From the IMG/VR virus record IMGVR_UViG_3300031227_000017, positions 47,653 to 111,652 of that record: a DNA stretch of 64,000 bases; one strand, 5' to 3'. The first letter of the stretch is position 1. Every line of letters starts with the position of its first letter. The translations under genes were made by a program, and so were the position numbers. Of this stretch, positions 18,002-25,932 are shown piece by piece. The DNA comes from a virus. The notes below the pieces were generated by a model. That model was given only the letters and a program-made list of their open reading frames with translations, was not told the origin of the DNA and did not search any database.

Positions 18002-18525
18002 CTCTCTTCCTTTTTAACCACGACGTTGACCTTGAAGTCTTCGCCCTTCATAACCTGGATTGACTTCTTCACTGCCGCCGCCATTGCTGGCAAAGGCACT
18101 ACGACGGTGTCGCCGGACTTCACGAGCTTCGTGATCTCGGCCGTGCGACCTGCCCACCCCGTCAGCGGAATGACATATTGCCTCGCCGTCCCGTCCTCGG
18201 TATCCGCCCCTAGTGACATATCACCACCAATAGCCTCCGCCGTCAGCGAGTATAACTTCACACGGCGTTTGGCTTCTGCGTGCCACACGCGCGGCGGGTC
18301 AAAGTACATAACCGCGTCACTAATCGTGCTGAGAAATCCAACTTCGTCACCGTCGTGGTTGAAGAAATGGATGATCTCCGTAAACTCTACTGGGATGATT
18401 TCCCTGGTCCACCAGTCTCGCTGGCAGCCGTTGTCGCGAAACACCATGTGCCCGGCGGTGGCAGCCCCTTGGCTTATCAGCGCACGAATATGGGCAATCG
18501 GAAACGCCTTGAGAACATCAAGCAT
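17998..18525 (-). CDS. Unknown protein downstream of nrdJ
   Basis: A 175-residue protein; ATG 18525 has a perfect GGGAGG site, so I prefer it to a longer form. The sequence ends with a basic strand (DFKVNVVVKKEER). No family recognised. It is separated from nrdJ by a hairpin, so its level may be set independently of the reductase. Confidence 0.83.
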   Translation of the reverse strand: MLDVLKAFPIAHIRALISQGAATAGHMVFRDNGCQRDWWTREIIPVEFTEIIHFFNHDGDEVGFLSTISDAVMYFDPPRVWHAEAKRRVKLYSLTAEAIGGDMSLGADTEDGTARQYVIPLTGWAGRTAEITKLVKSGDTVVVPLPAMAAAVKKSIQVMKGEDFKVNVVVKKEER

Positions 18526-18547
18526 GGAGTTGCCTCCCTGACTACAC

Positions 18548-18573
18548 AGCAAGCCGGAGTTATCCGGCTTGCT
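18548..18573 (-). other. 11-bp hairpin after nrdJ
   Basis: A perfect inverted repeat (arms 18548-18558 and 18563-18573, four-base loop) lies 12 bases after the nrdJ stop. On neither strand is it followed by a T-run, so it may be an RNA-stabilising or processing hairpin, or a factor-dependent terminator, rather than a classical terminator. Confidence 0.6.
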
Positions 18574-18585
18574 GCTCACTGCTAT

Positions 18586-20565
18586 TTACTTAACGGGACA
18601 CGTCCCGCCGGAGCACTCCCCGGCAGATACATCGTAGATCCCGTGAAGCTCACTCCAATCAACGGAGCCGAGCTTGGACTGATACGACCGGAATTCATCC
18701 TCGTTCACAACGTCCTGCGGCAGATACTTGAATCCAAGATCGGCAGCACTCTTCGTCGCGTCAATGCGTGTCATCCAGCTAACACCCACGAAGTCTTCCC
18801 AATACTTGTAAAGCCAATCCACAATGTCGTCGAGCTCTGAGATGTCCCAGCTGACTGTGATACTGGTATTATGATCGGTCCACAACGTGTTCCAACGACG
18901 GTACTTATTAAGCTGCTGTACTGCCGTCTCCTGGTTGACCCACTTATCCTCAAACTTGCTGAACCGCACACCCTGCCACTCCACGGGGAAGCAGATAAGA
19001 GTGCTATCATCCTCGGTCGGATGAGGAATCACGGTGTAACCGGAAGCGGCGAGGATTTTAATAATCGGATCGAGGTTATTGAACGAGACCCAGTTGAAGA
19101 TGAACTTGCCCGGAGGCGTGTGAATACCTTCGGTAACATCGATACACTTCGAGCCGGTACCCTCCGGCTTGAGCGTGGTCACCAGCTTCGGCCGAGGCAA
19201 CCCGAGTTCGTCGGCCATCGAATACGTGCCGGCGATCGCGGTATTCCGCATCGTCTTGATCTGGTAGTCGGTCAGCCACGGTGCCTGAGCCAATCCGGTG
19301 AGTGACACGCCGCAAAGCCGCAAGGCTTCGTTCGTTTGATGCCACTCGGACGACAGGACGTTGTCTTCTAATTCGACACACGTCTGCCGGTAATTGGCCC
19401 GAGACATGATATGCAGTGCCCGCAGGAGTCCCGCGAAATTATCACGGAACTTAGGAACCGCTGTGGTGACAAGATTGCAGAACCCATTCGGCGGCAATAG
19501 TATCTCGCCACAGGGGTTCACGCCATCAAACCACGGAGCCCGCCGCCTCGCGGCAGCGCCATTGACGAAACCGGGCTCGCTACCGCCACACTCCCAGATC
19601 ATCTCCATGATGTCCCGGATTTGTCGCTTCGTAGGTTTGCTCCAGAACGTCAGCGAGTTATTGCTCTGCTGCCGATGCTCCTGATCATATAGGAACCAGT
19701 CCTTCTTCGCTCTCGCGAACTGCTCCCATCGCGGGTGACCCCAGTCCATCAGTGAAATCTGGGCAGACCGCCTGCTGGATAGCACTGTGCCAAGATGGTT
19801 GACAATGTCCAACAGATCGATCTCGTCGAGAAGGTCACCAGCCTTGGAGTTCATGATCTTGATGATCGCCCGGAATGCCACTTCAAGGGGTTTGGACCCG
19901 TTACAAATCCAGCCGTAACCCTTGAGACGCTTGCCGGGGCCACGAACATCGCTGAAGTCCAGCGTGAGCTGCCGAATGGCGTGACGCGGCGGATTGACGA
20001 GCTTACCGAGGGCTTTTGCCCACGCTTCAGCACTGTCGCCGATACGTATCGTCCAATACCAGCCATCCTCCTGATGCTCACATTCCTCTTCGTTCGCGGG
20101 ATTACCGTGATAGTCAGCTGGCCGTTCGGACGAGATGATCTTCACATCCGTGATCGGACGCAGGAAACCATGCAACGTGCCGGCGACTGGCCGAAAACCT
20201 ACACCGCAACCGTTCAACAACAACCAGAAGGTGTCGACGAACTGATACACCGTCTGAGCACGTGTGTAAGCGCAGTTAAACTGCGAGCAGGCTCGGTCTT
20301 TTCCGTACGGGGTGCCTCCGAGCCAGAGAGTCCGGCCAGCCACAAGGGCTTGGCGGGATGTTACGAGCTGCTGAAGTTCCTTCAACTCGTCGAGATTAGG
20401 AGTGCAGCCGTTGGTGTTCGCTGACTCCCATAAATGGAGATGATGATCGTAGGTAGCCCGTTTCGCGGTAACTTCCCACGTCTCCAGTTGGTTGCCCTCT
20501 TCATCCAAGGGCCTATTGTATGTTCTGCGTGTGATCGCTTCAGCGCGTGCAGATGGATCTGCCAT
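18586..20565 (-). CDS. nrdJ: Class II (adenosylcobalamin) ribonucleoside-triphosphate reductase
   Basis: A 659-residue monomeric reductase of the Lactobacillus RTPR type. Visible features: CSQFNC at residues 93-98, the finger-loop active site NPCGEILLPPNGFCNL (Cys and Glu of the radical site), the TTLKPEGTGSKC substrate-phosphate region, and a redox-active C-terminal CSGGTCPVK. Class II enzymes make dNTPs independently of oxygen, using vitamin B12, so the host must supply or import cobalamin. A GGAGG site precedes ATG 20565, and a TATAAT box lies 89 bases upstream of the start. It is the largest enzyme of this operon. Confidence 0.96.
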   Translation of the reverse strand: MADPSARAEAITRRTYNRPLDEEGNQLETWEVTAKRATYDHHLHLWESANTNGCTPNLDELKELQQLVTSRQALVAGRTLWLGGTPYGKDRACSQFNCAYTRAQTVYQFVDTFWLLLNGCGVGFRPVAGTLHGFLRPITDVKIISSERPADYHGNPANEEECEHQEDGWYWTIRIGDSAEAWAKALGKLVNPPRHAIRQLTLDFSDVRGPGKRLKGYGWICNGSKPLEVAFRAIIKIMNSKAGDLLDEIDLLDIVNHLGTVLSSRRSAQISLMDWGHPRWEQFARAKKDWFLYDQEHRQQSNNSLTFWSKPTKRQIRDIMEMIWECGGSEPGFVNGAAARRRAPWFDGVNPCGEILLPPNGFCNLVTTAVPKFRDNFAGLLRALHIMSRANYRQTCVELEDNVLSSEWHQTNEALRLCGVSLTGLAQAPWLTDYQIKTMRNTAIAGTYSMADELGLPRPKLVTTLKPEGTGSKCIDVTEGIHTPPGKFIFNWVSFNNLDPIIKILAASGYTVIPHPTEDDSTLICFPVEWQGVRFSKFEDKWVNQETAVQQLNKYRRWNTLWTDHNTSITVSWDISELDDIVDWLYKYWEDFVGVSWMTRIDATKSAADLGFKYLPQDVVNEDEFRSYQSKLGSVDWSELHGIYDVSAGECSGGTCPVK

Positions 20566-20653
20566 TACCTGACCTCCACGGTACGAAACGCGGCCGGCGC
20601 GAACCGGTCGCTAGTATGATGATAAAGTTCCTATAAGTTGGGCACGTGCTTCG

Positions 20654-20659
20654 ATTATA
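20654..20659 (-). promoter_or_regulatory. Candidate -10 box for nrdJ
   Basis: The minus strand reads TATAAT in the 123-base gap upstream of nrdJ. The hexamer 17-18 bases further upstream (TTCTCT region) is a poor -35, so this would be a weak or activated sigma70-type promoter. No gene is seen in the gap. Confidence 0.4.
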
Positions 20660-20688
20660 ACAGCCACACGATCGGGAGAGAAGCCCGA

Positions 20689-20919
20689 CTAGCCAGAAGC
20701 CTTGCCGCCGCACGCCATCAGGAACTCATAAAGTCGCTTCCGCCCACGAATTGGGTCTGAAAGTAGATCTGCCGAATCTTCGTAAAATATCTGCTTGCCG
20801 TCTTGGCTCTCCACGGACAGCCAATCGCCAGCAGGCAAAGCATCAGGATCATCCCCGTCACTCCACCCACTAACAATGACGTTACCGTTTTCCAGCCGCA
20901 GCTCAAAAGGGGATGTCAT
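20689..20919 (-). CDS. Small acidic protein, unknown
   Basis: A 76-residue protein whose start lies 17 bases inside the SSB-tail gene. It has a beta-hairpin-like N-terminus (FELRLENGNVIVSGW) and a helical C-terminus. No family recognised. It is the last gene before the nrdJ promoter gap. Confidence 0.75.
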   Translation of the reverse strand: MTSPFELRLENGNVIVSGWSDGDDPDALPAGDWLSVESQDGKQIFYEDSADLLSDPIRGRKRLYEFLMACGGKASG

Positions 20920-21442
20920 TTTCTCCTATTCCTTCCTCGGGTACGTCAACCTGCACGCTCCGTTTCTGCCGCGTCTCAAAGGACACTTCAGGGTTTTGCC
21001 GCCGCTCCCACATGTCAGTAACCCTGACAAACTCCGCGCGCATGCCGTCAAGTATGTCACGAGCCGGCTCCAAATCCAGCCCTTGGTAATTAGTACCGGG
21101 AATTGTTGACAGAATATCCATATCCGCGGCAGACTCGATCGCGTGCTCCAGCGTTTCGATCTTCGTACGCAGCACCGCGAGCGTCACCCACGGAAGCCCG
21201 AGAGCTGGCCCAGATACCAACTGTACCGAGGCGAGATCGTGCTCGAAGACGATGGCATCCCAGGATTCTTCCCCGAATAGCTTACACGCCTCCCAATCCT
21301 CGATCTCGCAAAGCTCCATACAGTTGGCCACAAGAGCCTCGAACGGCGAAATAGCCTCGTATAGCCGACCTGTCAACGAATCAACGCCGCGCTCGATATA
21401 CTGCGAGGCTATCGCGAATTTGCGTAATTGCTTGGTAGTCAT
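20903..21442 (-). CDS. Protein with SSB-like DIPF tail and tag
   Basis: A 179-residue protein; ATG 21442 overlaps the upstream stop as ATGA. The body is mainly helical and does not look like an OB fold. The C-terminus is remarkable: RQKRSVQVDVPEEG (a tag copy) followed by IGENDIPF. The last four residues and preceding acids match the acidic tip that single-stranded DNA-binding protein (SSB) uses to recruit partners. It may therefore compete for, or borrow, SSB-interacting host proteins. Function otherwise unknown. Confidence 0.85.
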   Translation of the reverse strand: MTTKQLRKFAIASQYIERGVDSLTGRLYEAISPFEALVANCMELCEIEDWEACKLFGEESWDAIVFEHDLASVQLVSGPALGLPWVTLAVLRTKIETLEHAIESAADMDILSTIPGTNYQGLDLEPARDILDGMRAEFVRVTDMWERRQNPEVSFETRQKRSVQVDVPEEGIGENDIPF

Positions 21443-21870
21443 AGGTATTTCGCTTTCAACTCCTGGTCTAGGAAGTACGAACACCGTTGACGCGTCTTGA
21501 CGGTCTGCCCAACATAATACTTCTTGAGCATCTTCTTGAGCTTCGTATCTTTGGATAGATCAACCAACTGCCACGTAAGCCGGGAAGCATCCCAGATACC
21601 GAGCGTAGACATCCACCCGGAATTGCCGTGAGCAGCCATCACCCAGTGCGTCCCGTCCTGGTTATGCCAGTAAGCGTCAAGGAAGAAGAAATCAGCAGAT
21701 GCCGCGTCCCGCAGCTTAAAACCGCAGCCCGGGTCGGCCTCGCAGATCTTCACGACCTCCACCAGAGACATATCATCCCGAGCAAACAACTCCTGCGACG
21801 TGACCGGTTTAGGGATCAGTGTCGGTTGAAACTTCTTCGGCCGAGGCCGCTTCGATTTACTTTTCGCCAT
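21439..21870 (-). CDS. Unknown protein with basic N-terminus
   Basis: A 143-residue protein with a Lys/Arg-rich start (AKSKSKRPRPKK), an aromatic middle (FFFLDAYWHNQDGTHWVMA) and a basic C-terminus. No family recognised. Start is 14 bases inside the upstream gene; stop overlaps the next start by ATGA. Confidence 0.82.
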   Translation of the reverse strand: MAKSKSKRPRPKKFQPTLIPKPVTSQELFARDDMSLVEVVKICEADPGCGFKLRDAASADFFFLDAYWHNQDGTHWVMAAHGNSGWMSTLGIWDASRLTWQLVDLSKDTKLKKMLKKYYVGQTVKTRQRCSYFLDQELKAKYL

Positions 21871-22627
21871 CGTCTACCATCTCCTCGCCCGCGATACTCA
21901 GCTTGTACTGAGCAGGAGGGAGCACCATTTCCATCGCCGGCCGAACGTCGGCAAACGACATCTGAAACACGGTAAGCGTCACACCGCCCAGCGGCAGCTG
22001 CTCCGTTTCGTCGACCGCACTGATGGTCACTTGGAACGGATGGAGGTCTCCCTCGTTGACCCAGTCAAGGACGGGGGAACACGAGGCACTGTCCAACCTG
22101 GAATCCCAGTGCTCGTCCAACAGCTTATCATGTGCCGCCCGGGTATCCACTGCGATCACGGAATCCGTCGCGATCAAGTGACGAGCGCCGCCCGAATCAC
22201 TGTAATAGACGTGTGCCTTGAATCGACGTGGAAACTGGATCATATCGTATGGTACCCATTGCCACGCCATAACGTAAGCCCCAGGCTCGTCACCAGCGCT
22301 GACAACAGTAGGATCTTCGATTTCCAACCTGCCGTCCTCGTGAAACGCCTCCACCGCCGCTGCGATCAACAGCCGCTCACACGGGGTGTGCTTGCAGTCG
22401 CGATTACGCAGCATCACGATCGGATCAGTGTCGACCGTGTCACCAGCGCAGCGGTTTATGAACTCCTCAAAAACCGTGATCGAGATCGCCAACGACGTAA
22501 TATGCTGTTGCAGCAGCGTCGAAACCTCGAAAGTTTCCATGCCCGACCCTTCAGCCAGTCCATCTCTCGCCTCGCACATACCCTCCCGGGCTGTCTTGAC
22601 GATTTTAATAAATTGCCCAATATTCAT
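21857..22627 (-). CDS. Unknown protein
   Basis: A 256-residue protein with start ATG 22627 overlapping the upstream stop (ATGA). The N-terminal third is helical, with a CKHTPC pair near residue 85; the C-terminal half is beta-rich and ends acidic. No family recognised. Confidence 0.83.
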   Translation of the reverse strand: MNIGQFIKIVKTAREGMCEARDGLAEGSGMETFEVSTLLQQHITSLAISITVFEEFINRCAGDTVDTDPIVMLRNRDCKHTPCERLLIAAAVEAFHEDGRLEIEDPTVVSAGDEPGAYVMAWQWVPYDMIQFPRRFKAHVYYSDSGGARHLIATDSVIAVDTRAAHDKLLDEHWDSRLDSASCSPVLDWVNEGDLHPFQVTISAVDETEQLPLGGVTLTVFQMSFADVRPAMEMVLPPAQYKLSIAGEEMVDDGEK

Positions 22628-23268
22628 TGAACATACTCCATATCCCACTCATCGTGGTCCTGCAACTGATCCTTGAACTTCCAGTAAGCGTACCGTCTCG
22701 CCAACTCTCGCTTGACGTACTCAGGTAGTCGGACCTGTGCAACACGCATGTCACGGACCCGTAGATCCCAGATATGATCGGTCGGACGCCGCATCTTCAG
22801 AAAATCGACATCCTTTATGAAAGCATTGTCCGGCGGCACCACGTGCGGGCACTCCGGTACTTCGACGTCGTTATCCGACGCCTGTAGATAAGCAGCGGTG
22901 GCCCAAGCCTCAGCCGCGTACTGATGGGTGGCACACCACCCCGTGATCGTTTCCAGCGGGATGTGCGGTATATCCACAAGCAGCAGCAGATCAGACAGCG
23001 TCTCGGGGTCTACCGAATCTTCAGTGTCACACAGCCCACCAGCATTGAGTACAATCTGCCGAAGCTGCTCCTCCGCGAAAGCCGCGGAAGCCATAAGTTC
23101 CTGGGCGCAGGTGAGCAGAAAACTGTCCTCCTCCTGCCCGCCGCCGTTGGACGCGATTTCATCCAACGCGCTAGCCACGTAAACCTGCTGAGCATCTCCG
23201 CTACCCAGCATCGAATCCAGCAGGTTGTACGTCGGCTGGCTCAGATTACTCGCGTTTGGTCGTTGCAT
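22624..23268 (-). CDS. Unknown acidic protein
   Basis: A 214-residue acidic helical protein. ATG 23268 is preceded at the ideal distance by GGAGG, a ribosome-binding site that lies inside the tiny tag gene at 23246-23341. Asp/Glu are frequent throughout and the C-terminus (DHDEWDMEYVQ) is acidic. No family recognised. Confidence 0.84.
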   Translation of the reverse strand: MQRPNASNLSQPTYNLLDSMLGSGDAQQVYVASALDEIASNGGGQEEDSFLLTCAQELMASAAFAEEQLRQIVLNAGGLCDTEDSVDPETLSDLLLLVDIPHIPLETITGWCATHQYAAEAWATAAYLQASDNDVEVPECPHVVPPDNAFIKDVDFLKMRRPTDHIWDLRVRDMRVAQVRLPEYVKRELARRYAYWKFKDQLQDHDEWDMEYVQ

Positions 23269-23341
23269 CCGCACCGCCTCCGTCTAAATCGACAGTTCGC
23301 AAATTGCGACCGTCTGGTTTCCGTTTATAGTCAATGGCCAT
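23246..23341 (-). CDS. 31-residue tag-only mini-protein
   Basis: A short frame translated by hand: ATG 23341 sits in the last codons of the upstream gene and TAA is at 23246-23248. The product contains DGRNLRTVDLDGGG, a perfect copy of the recurrent tag, and little else. It overlaps the upstream gene by 11 bases and the downstream gene by 23. It is either a free tag peptide or, if ribosomes shift +1 near the end of the upstream gene, a tag extension of that 240-residue protein. Such a short gene would be missed by ordinary gene callers. Confidence 0.55.
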   Translation of the reverse strand: MAIDYKRKPDGRNLRTVDLDGGGADATTKRE

Positions 23342-24053
23342 CCGGGATTTCGCCCTTTTCGATCGCGACGACCTTCAGACCGTAAGACTTGAGCGTCTCC
23401 ATCAACAGCTCTGCATAAGCGAGAGCCGCCTCGTCCTGCGTCACCTCGTCGCGGAGGAACTGGGCGAACAGAATACGGGTCCGTTCGCGGACGTTGGTGA
23501 TCGTGCTCGCGTCTTCGCCCATGACGCCGTCCGTCAGCGGTGTTGTCACCAGCTGCTTGACCGGTAACTTGTTCTCCCCCGCTGGTTCACTGGCGGAGAT
23601 CCAGATCGGCACACCGTCATACGGGCTGACGGGGCCGTCGATCGCGGGATCATTGGAGAGCGTCTCCAGATAAGCCGTATCGAACCCGACGAGCGGGCCG
23701 CCGGCCAACCGGCGAATCTCGACGAGCTCCTCACCGCCGCCCGCCGCAATCGTGGCGGTGCCGACATAGGAGGTACTGGTAACACACGCGTTGGGCGTAC
23801 GTGGCTCAGCCGCCGGCGACGTGCCATAGCACCCCACCTTGCGAACACTGGCCTCCCGTGGGATGCGGAAAAGGTCAAAAGACCCCTGACACGGTTCGTC
23901 ATCGATCCGCTCCGCCACACGGTTACGACAAACCCGCAGCTCACCGCTCACAACAGCGACACCGTTGAGAAACACGAACACGTCGTGTATCAGCAGATCA
24001 CCAAACTGGCAGTCATGATGCTGCCCCGCGGGGAAAATAATTTTCTGCATCAT
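23331..24053 (-). CDS. Unknown protein, possible recoded tag at its end
   Basis: A 240-residue protein with an N-terminal beta-rich region and a helical C-terminus (ERTRILFAQFLRDEVTQDEAALAYAELLMETLKSYGLKVV). It ends just before a tag-encoding frame in +1 (see 23246-23341). Start overlaps the upstream stop as ATGA. Function unknown. Confidence 0.84.
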   Translation of the reverse strand: MMQKIIFPAGQHHDCQFGDLLIHDVFVFLNGVAVVSGELRVCRNRVAERIDDEPCQGSFDLFRIPREASVRKVGCYGTSPAAEPRTPNACVTSTSYVGTATIAAGGGEELVEIRRLAGGPLVGFDTAYLETLSNDPAIDGPVSPYDGVPIWISASEPAGENKLPVKQLVTTPLTDGVMGEDASTITNVRERTRILFAQFLRDEVTQDEAALAYAELLMETLKSYGLKVVAIEKGEIPDGH

Positions 24054-25195
24054 TCGTCTTCATCTCCATAATTGAGATCAATAGCGCGTAGATTCCGGCC
24101 ACCATGCTGCGGCGGCGGAACAGGAGGACGCTCAATGGTATCACCCCAAAGGGCTAAACCGTGAGCGCCGAGTCGCCGCCGAAAGCCGGCAAGCGTGACC
24201 GGGCCAATATCTGGACAACCCAAGAAATCCGAAGCCGTGAACAGCAAGACGTCACGAACAGAACGAGGCGACTGAGTTTTTCCAAGACCAAGCCGCCGCA
24301 TGGCATCAGCCACGCGGGCCGGTATCTTGTCACCGTAAAGGTTCGTCCACGGCTGACTCAAGATCGTTGCATCCTCGATACCGAGGCGGTCTTCGGGATC
24401 TTCCCCGAGGAACTCAAGCTGCGCGACCTCCAGGTCACTATGGGTCACCCGCTGGTGGAAGGCCACGGCCACATCATGCACCGCGTCAATTACCGTCTCG
24501 TGTGAGGCACCGGGTTGCAACAACAGCCTGTCGTAACCACCCGAGGCGATTACCTCCGTCACCAGCGCCCGGTAGGTTTGCGAATTGTCAATATACTGAT
24601 CCCGCCACGCGATGGCGTCCAGCATCGCCTGCACCCACGACGCCTTATCCGTGACATAGCGGACGGTCCAACCGTGGTCATTCAACCGTTGGTGGTTATA
24701 AGCAAATGCCCGCCGCTTCAGCACACCCTCGGCGACAATTCGCACGTTAAGCCAACCGCGTCGCGTGTCGCGAGTTTGATAGATATTGGCATGCGACTGC
24801 GCAAGCGAGGCATCCGTAACATCCGCACCGTCCGGGACCGCCGGGAGATCCGTCACGAGCAACCCAAAGCGGGAAGCAACCGCCAACCGCGACTCTTGCC
24901 GCCCGGTCGCACGACCTTCCGTAAGACCCTGAAGCAGCCCAGCATCGAAGCCCGCGGCGTGCCCCTTATCATGACCCTTCTCGACGATCTCCTCGATCGA
25001 CTGCTCCGCCTGCCACTTCATCTGTCTGACCTCTTCACCAGCCACCTCGACCAGAGAATAAGCCTGGCGCGCTGCGTCATCTATCGCTCGCGTCCGCAGC
25101 TGTTTGGACTTCTTCCAACCGCTCCGATAACCGGCCAAATAACCGATCGGATGGATGACCGCCTCGTGGAGCCATCTCACAAATCTTCCAAGCAT
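24050..25195 (-). CDS. Tagged protein with an alpha-CTD-like HhH domain
   Basis: A 381-residue protein; ATG 25195 has a perfect AGGAGG site. Residues about 1-120 are helical with repeats of Gln/Glu/Lys. Residues about 310-365 (VRDVLLFTASDFLGCPDIGPVTLAGFRRRLGAHGLALWGD, given here only by its layout) follow the pattern of the RNA polymerase alpha-subunit C-terminal domain: a D-L/F-L helix, a C/P-D/N-I/L-G turn, an R-R-R-L helix and a G-L-x-L end. The protein ends GRNLRAIDLNYGDEDE, a model copy of the tag. It is the first gene of the operon that runs leftward to 14.8 kb. Confidence 0.85.
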   Translation of the reverse strand: MLGRFVRWLHEAVIHPIGYLAGYRSGWKKSKQLRTRAIDDAARQAYSLVEVAGEEVRQMKWQAEQSIEEIVEKGHDKGHAAGFDAGLLQGLTEGRATGRQESRLAVASRFGLLVTDLPAVPDGADVTDASLAQSHANIYQTRDTRRGWLNVRIVAEGVLKRRAFAYNHQRLNDHGWTVRYVTDKASWVQAMLDAIAWRDQYIDNSQTYRALVTEVIASGGYDRLLLQPGASHETVIDAVHDVAVAFHQRVTHSDLEVAQLEFLGEDPEDRLGIEDATILSQPWTNLYGDKIPARVADAMRRLGLGKTQSPRSVRDVLLFTASDFLGCPDIGPVTLAGFRRRLGAHGLALWGDTIERPPVPPPQHGGRNLRAIDLNYGDEDE

Positions 25196-25218
25196 ATTCA
25201 CCTCCTGTGAGTGACTAA

Positions 25219-25235
25219 TTGGTTTCTAAGTACCG
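25219..25235 (-). promoter_or_regulatory. 17-base leader motif, copy 2
   Basis: The minus strand reads CGGTACTTAGAAACCAA, identical to the copy before the SbcD-like gene. Here it ends 23 bases before the start codon and is followed by an AGGAGG site. Confidence 0.5.
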
Positions 25236-25269
25236 AAAACCCGTAATCCTAGTGGGTATCAAATACGCT

Positions 25270-25329
25270 GCTGTGAAACGTCTCACAGCGTTACGTGTGT
25301 GTTTACCTCGCTGTGAGACGTTTCACAGC
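25270..25329. promoter_or_regulatory. Paired 20-bp operator-like dyads
   Basis: Two 21-base arms (25270-25290 and 25309-25329) are exact reverse complements separated by 18 bases. Each arm is itself nearly palindromic: GCTGTGARACGTYTCACAGC. That gives two oppositely oriented binding sites or a long cruciform. It lies about 75 bases upstream of the gene at 24050-25195 and fits an operator for a dimeric repressor or an origin element. Confidence 0.7.
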
Positions 25330-25635
25330 AAAAGCAGGTCAAAGACATCCTCGCCTGCCAAAATGGCAAAAACCACCCTTAATGGGTACGAAAAACACCG
25401 AAAATATGTTAAGCTGGGTAGTTCAGAGACATAACTTTTCGAGATTCTCGTTGTAACTCCTCGCTGTCAAGGGTGTTATGATTTTAGGCTACAGGTTAAA
25501 GGGACATGTTCGTTTAACCTATTAACATATCTAAAGATATGTAGTCTCTTACGAGGAGGGCCGCCCTGACGGACGTCCGCCTCGAAGAGTGACGGTACGA
25601 GGAGAGGAAAACTGAGCCGCGGCGTGTACCCTCAT

Positions 25636-25905
25636 TTATAGTGTAGGCACGCCACCCGAGGCCGGTTCGACCTCGTCTTCGTCGTCATCTTCTTCGATGT
25701 CGTCGATGTCGTCAACCGAGATCACGGGCGGGTTGAAATACACGTTGACGTACTGCGCGTCGTCCGAGGGTACCACCGGGACATGCTCTGGCAGCAGCGC
25801 TTGGAATTGTGCTACCGCCTCTTCGGGCGAATCGGCGGTTACTTCGCCGCCGAGACCAACCGGTCCTTTACTGCTGTCGCCAAGACTGAAATGATATTTG
25901 GGCAT
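25636..25905 (-). CDS. Small protein with acidic tail, paralogue of 25933-26175
   Basis: An 89-residue protein. The first 60 residues (YHFSLG...VTADSPEEAVAQFQALL...YVNVYF) match the next protein in spacing and key residues, so the two are duplicates. A DDIDDIEEDDDEDE stretch forms an acidic tail, followed by a Gly/Pro end. Function unknown; small beta-alpha-beta fold likely. A good AAAGGAAA site precedes ATG 25905. Confidence 0.82.
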   Translation of the reverse strand: MPKYHFSLGDSSKGPVGLGGEVTADSPEEAVAQFQALLPEHVPVVPSDDAQYVNVYFNPPVISVDDIDDIEEDDDEDEVEPASGGVPTL

Positions 25906-25932
25906 TTGGATTTCCTTTCTGTCACACTGGGC

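Larger units (their letters stand above)
25196..25635. other. 440-base intergenic region with several dyads
   Basis: No credible gene lies here. From left to right it holds the 17-base leader motif (25219-25235), a long inverted repeat (25270-25329), a TTGACA-like -35 on the minus strand at 25465-25470 (with a weak GAATCT 17 bases on), an 8-bp inverted repeat AGGTTAAA/TTTAACCT (25493-25520), an 8-bp dyad ACATATCT/AGATATGT just after it (25526-25543), and a GC-rich block with several GGA motifs and the palindrome CGGACGTCCG (25550-25620). It could carry a promoter, a replication origin or a small RNA. Confidence 0.6.

Noticed and set aside
23331-23400. A -1 frameshift at A-AAG-GGC to reach the tag
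   Set aside because: A -1 slip enters the wrong frame; only +1 leads to the tag frame.
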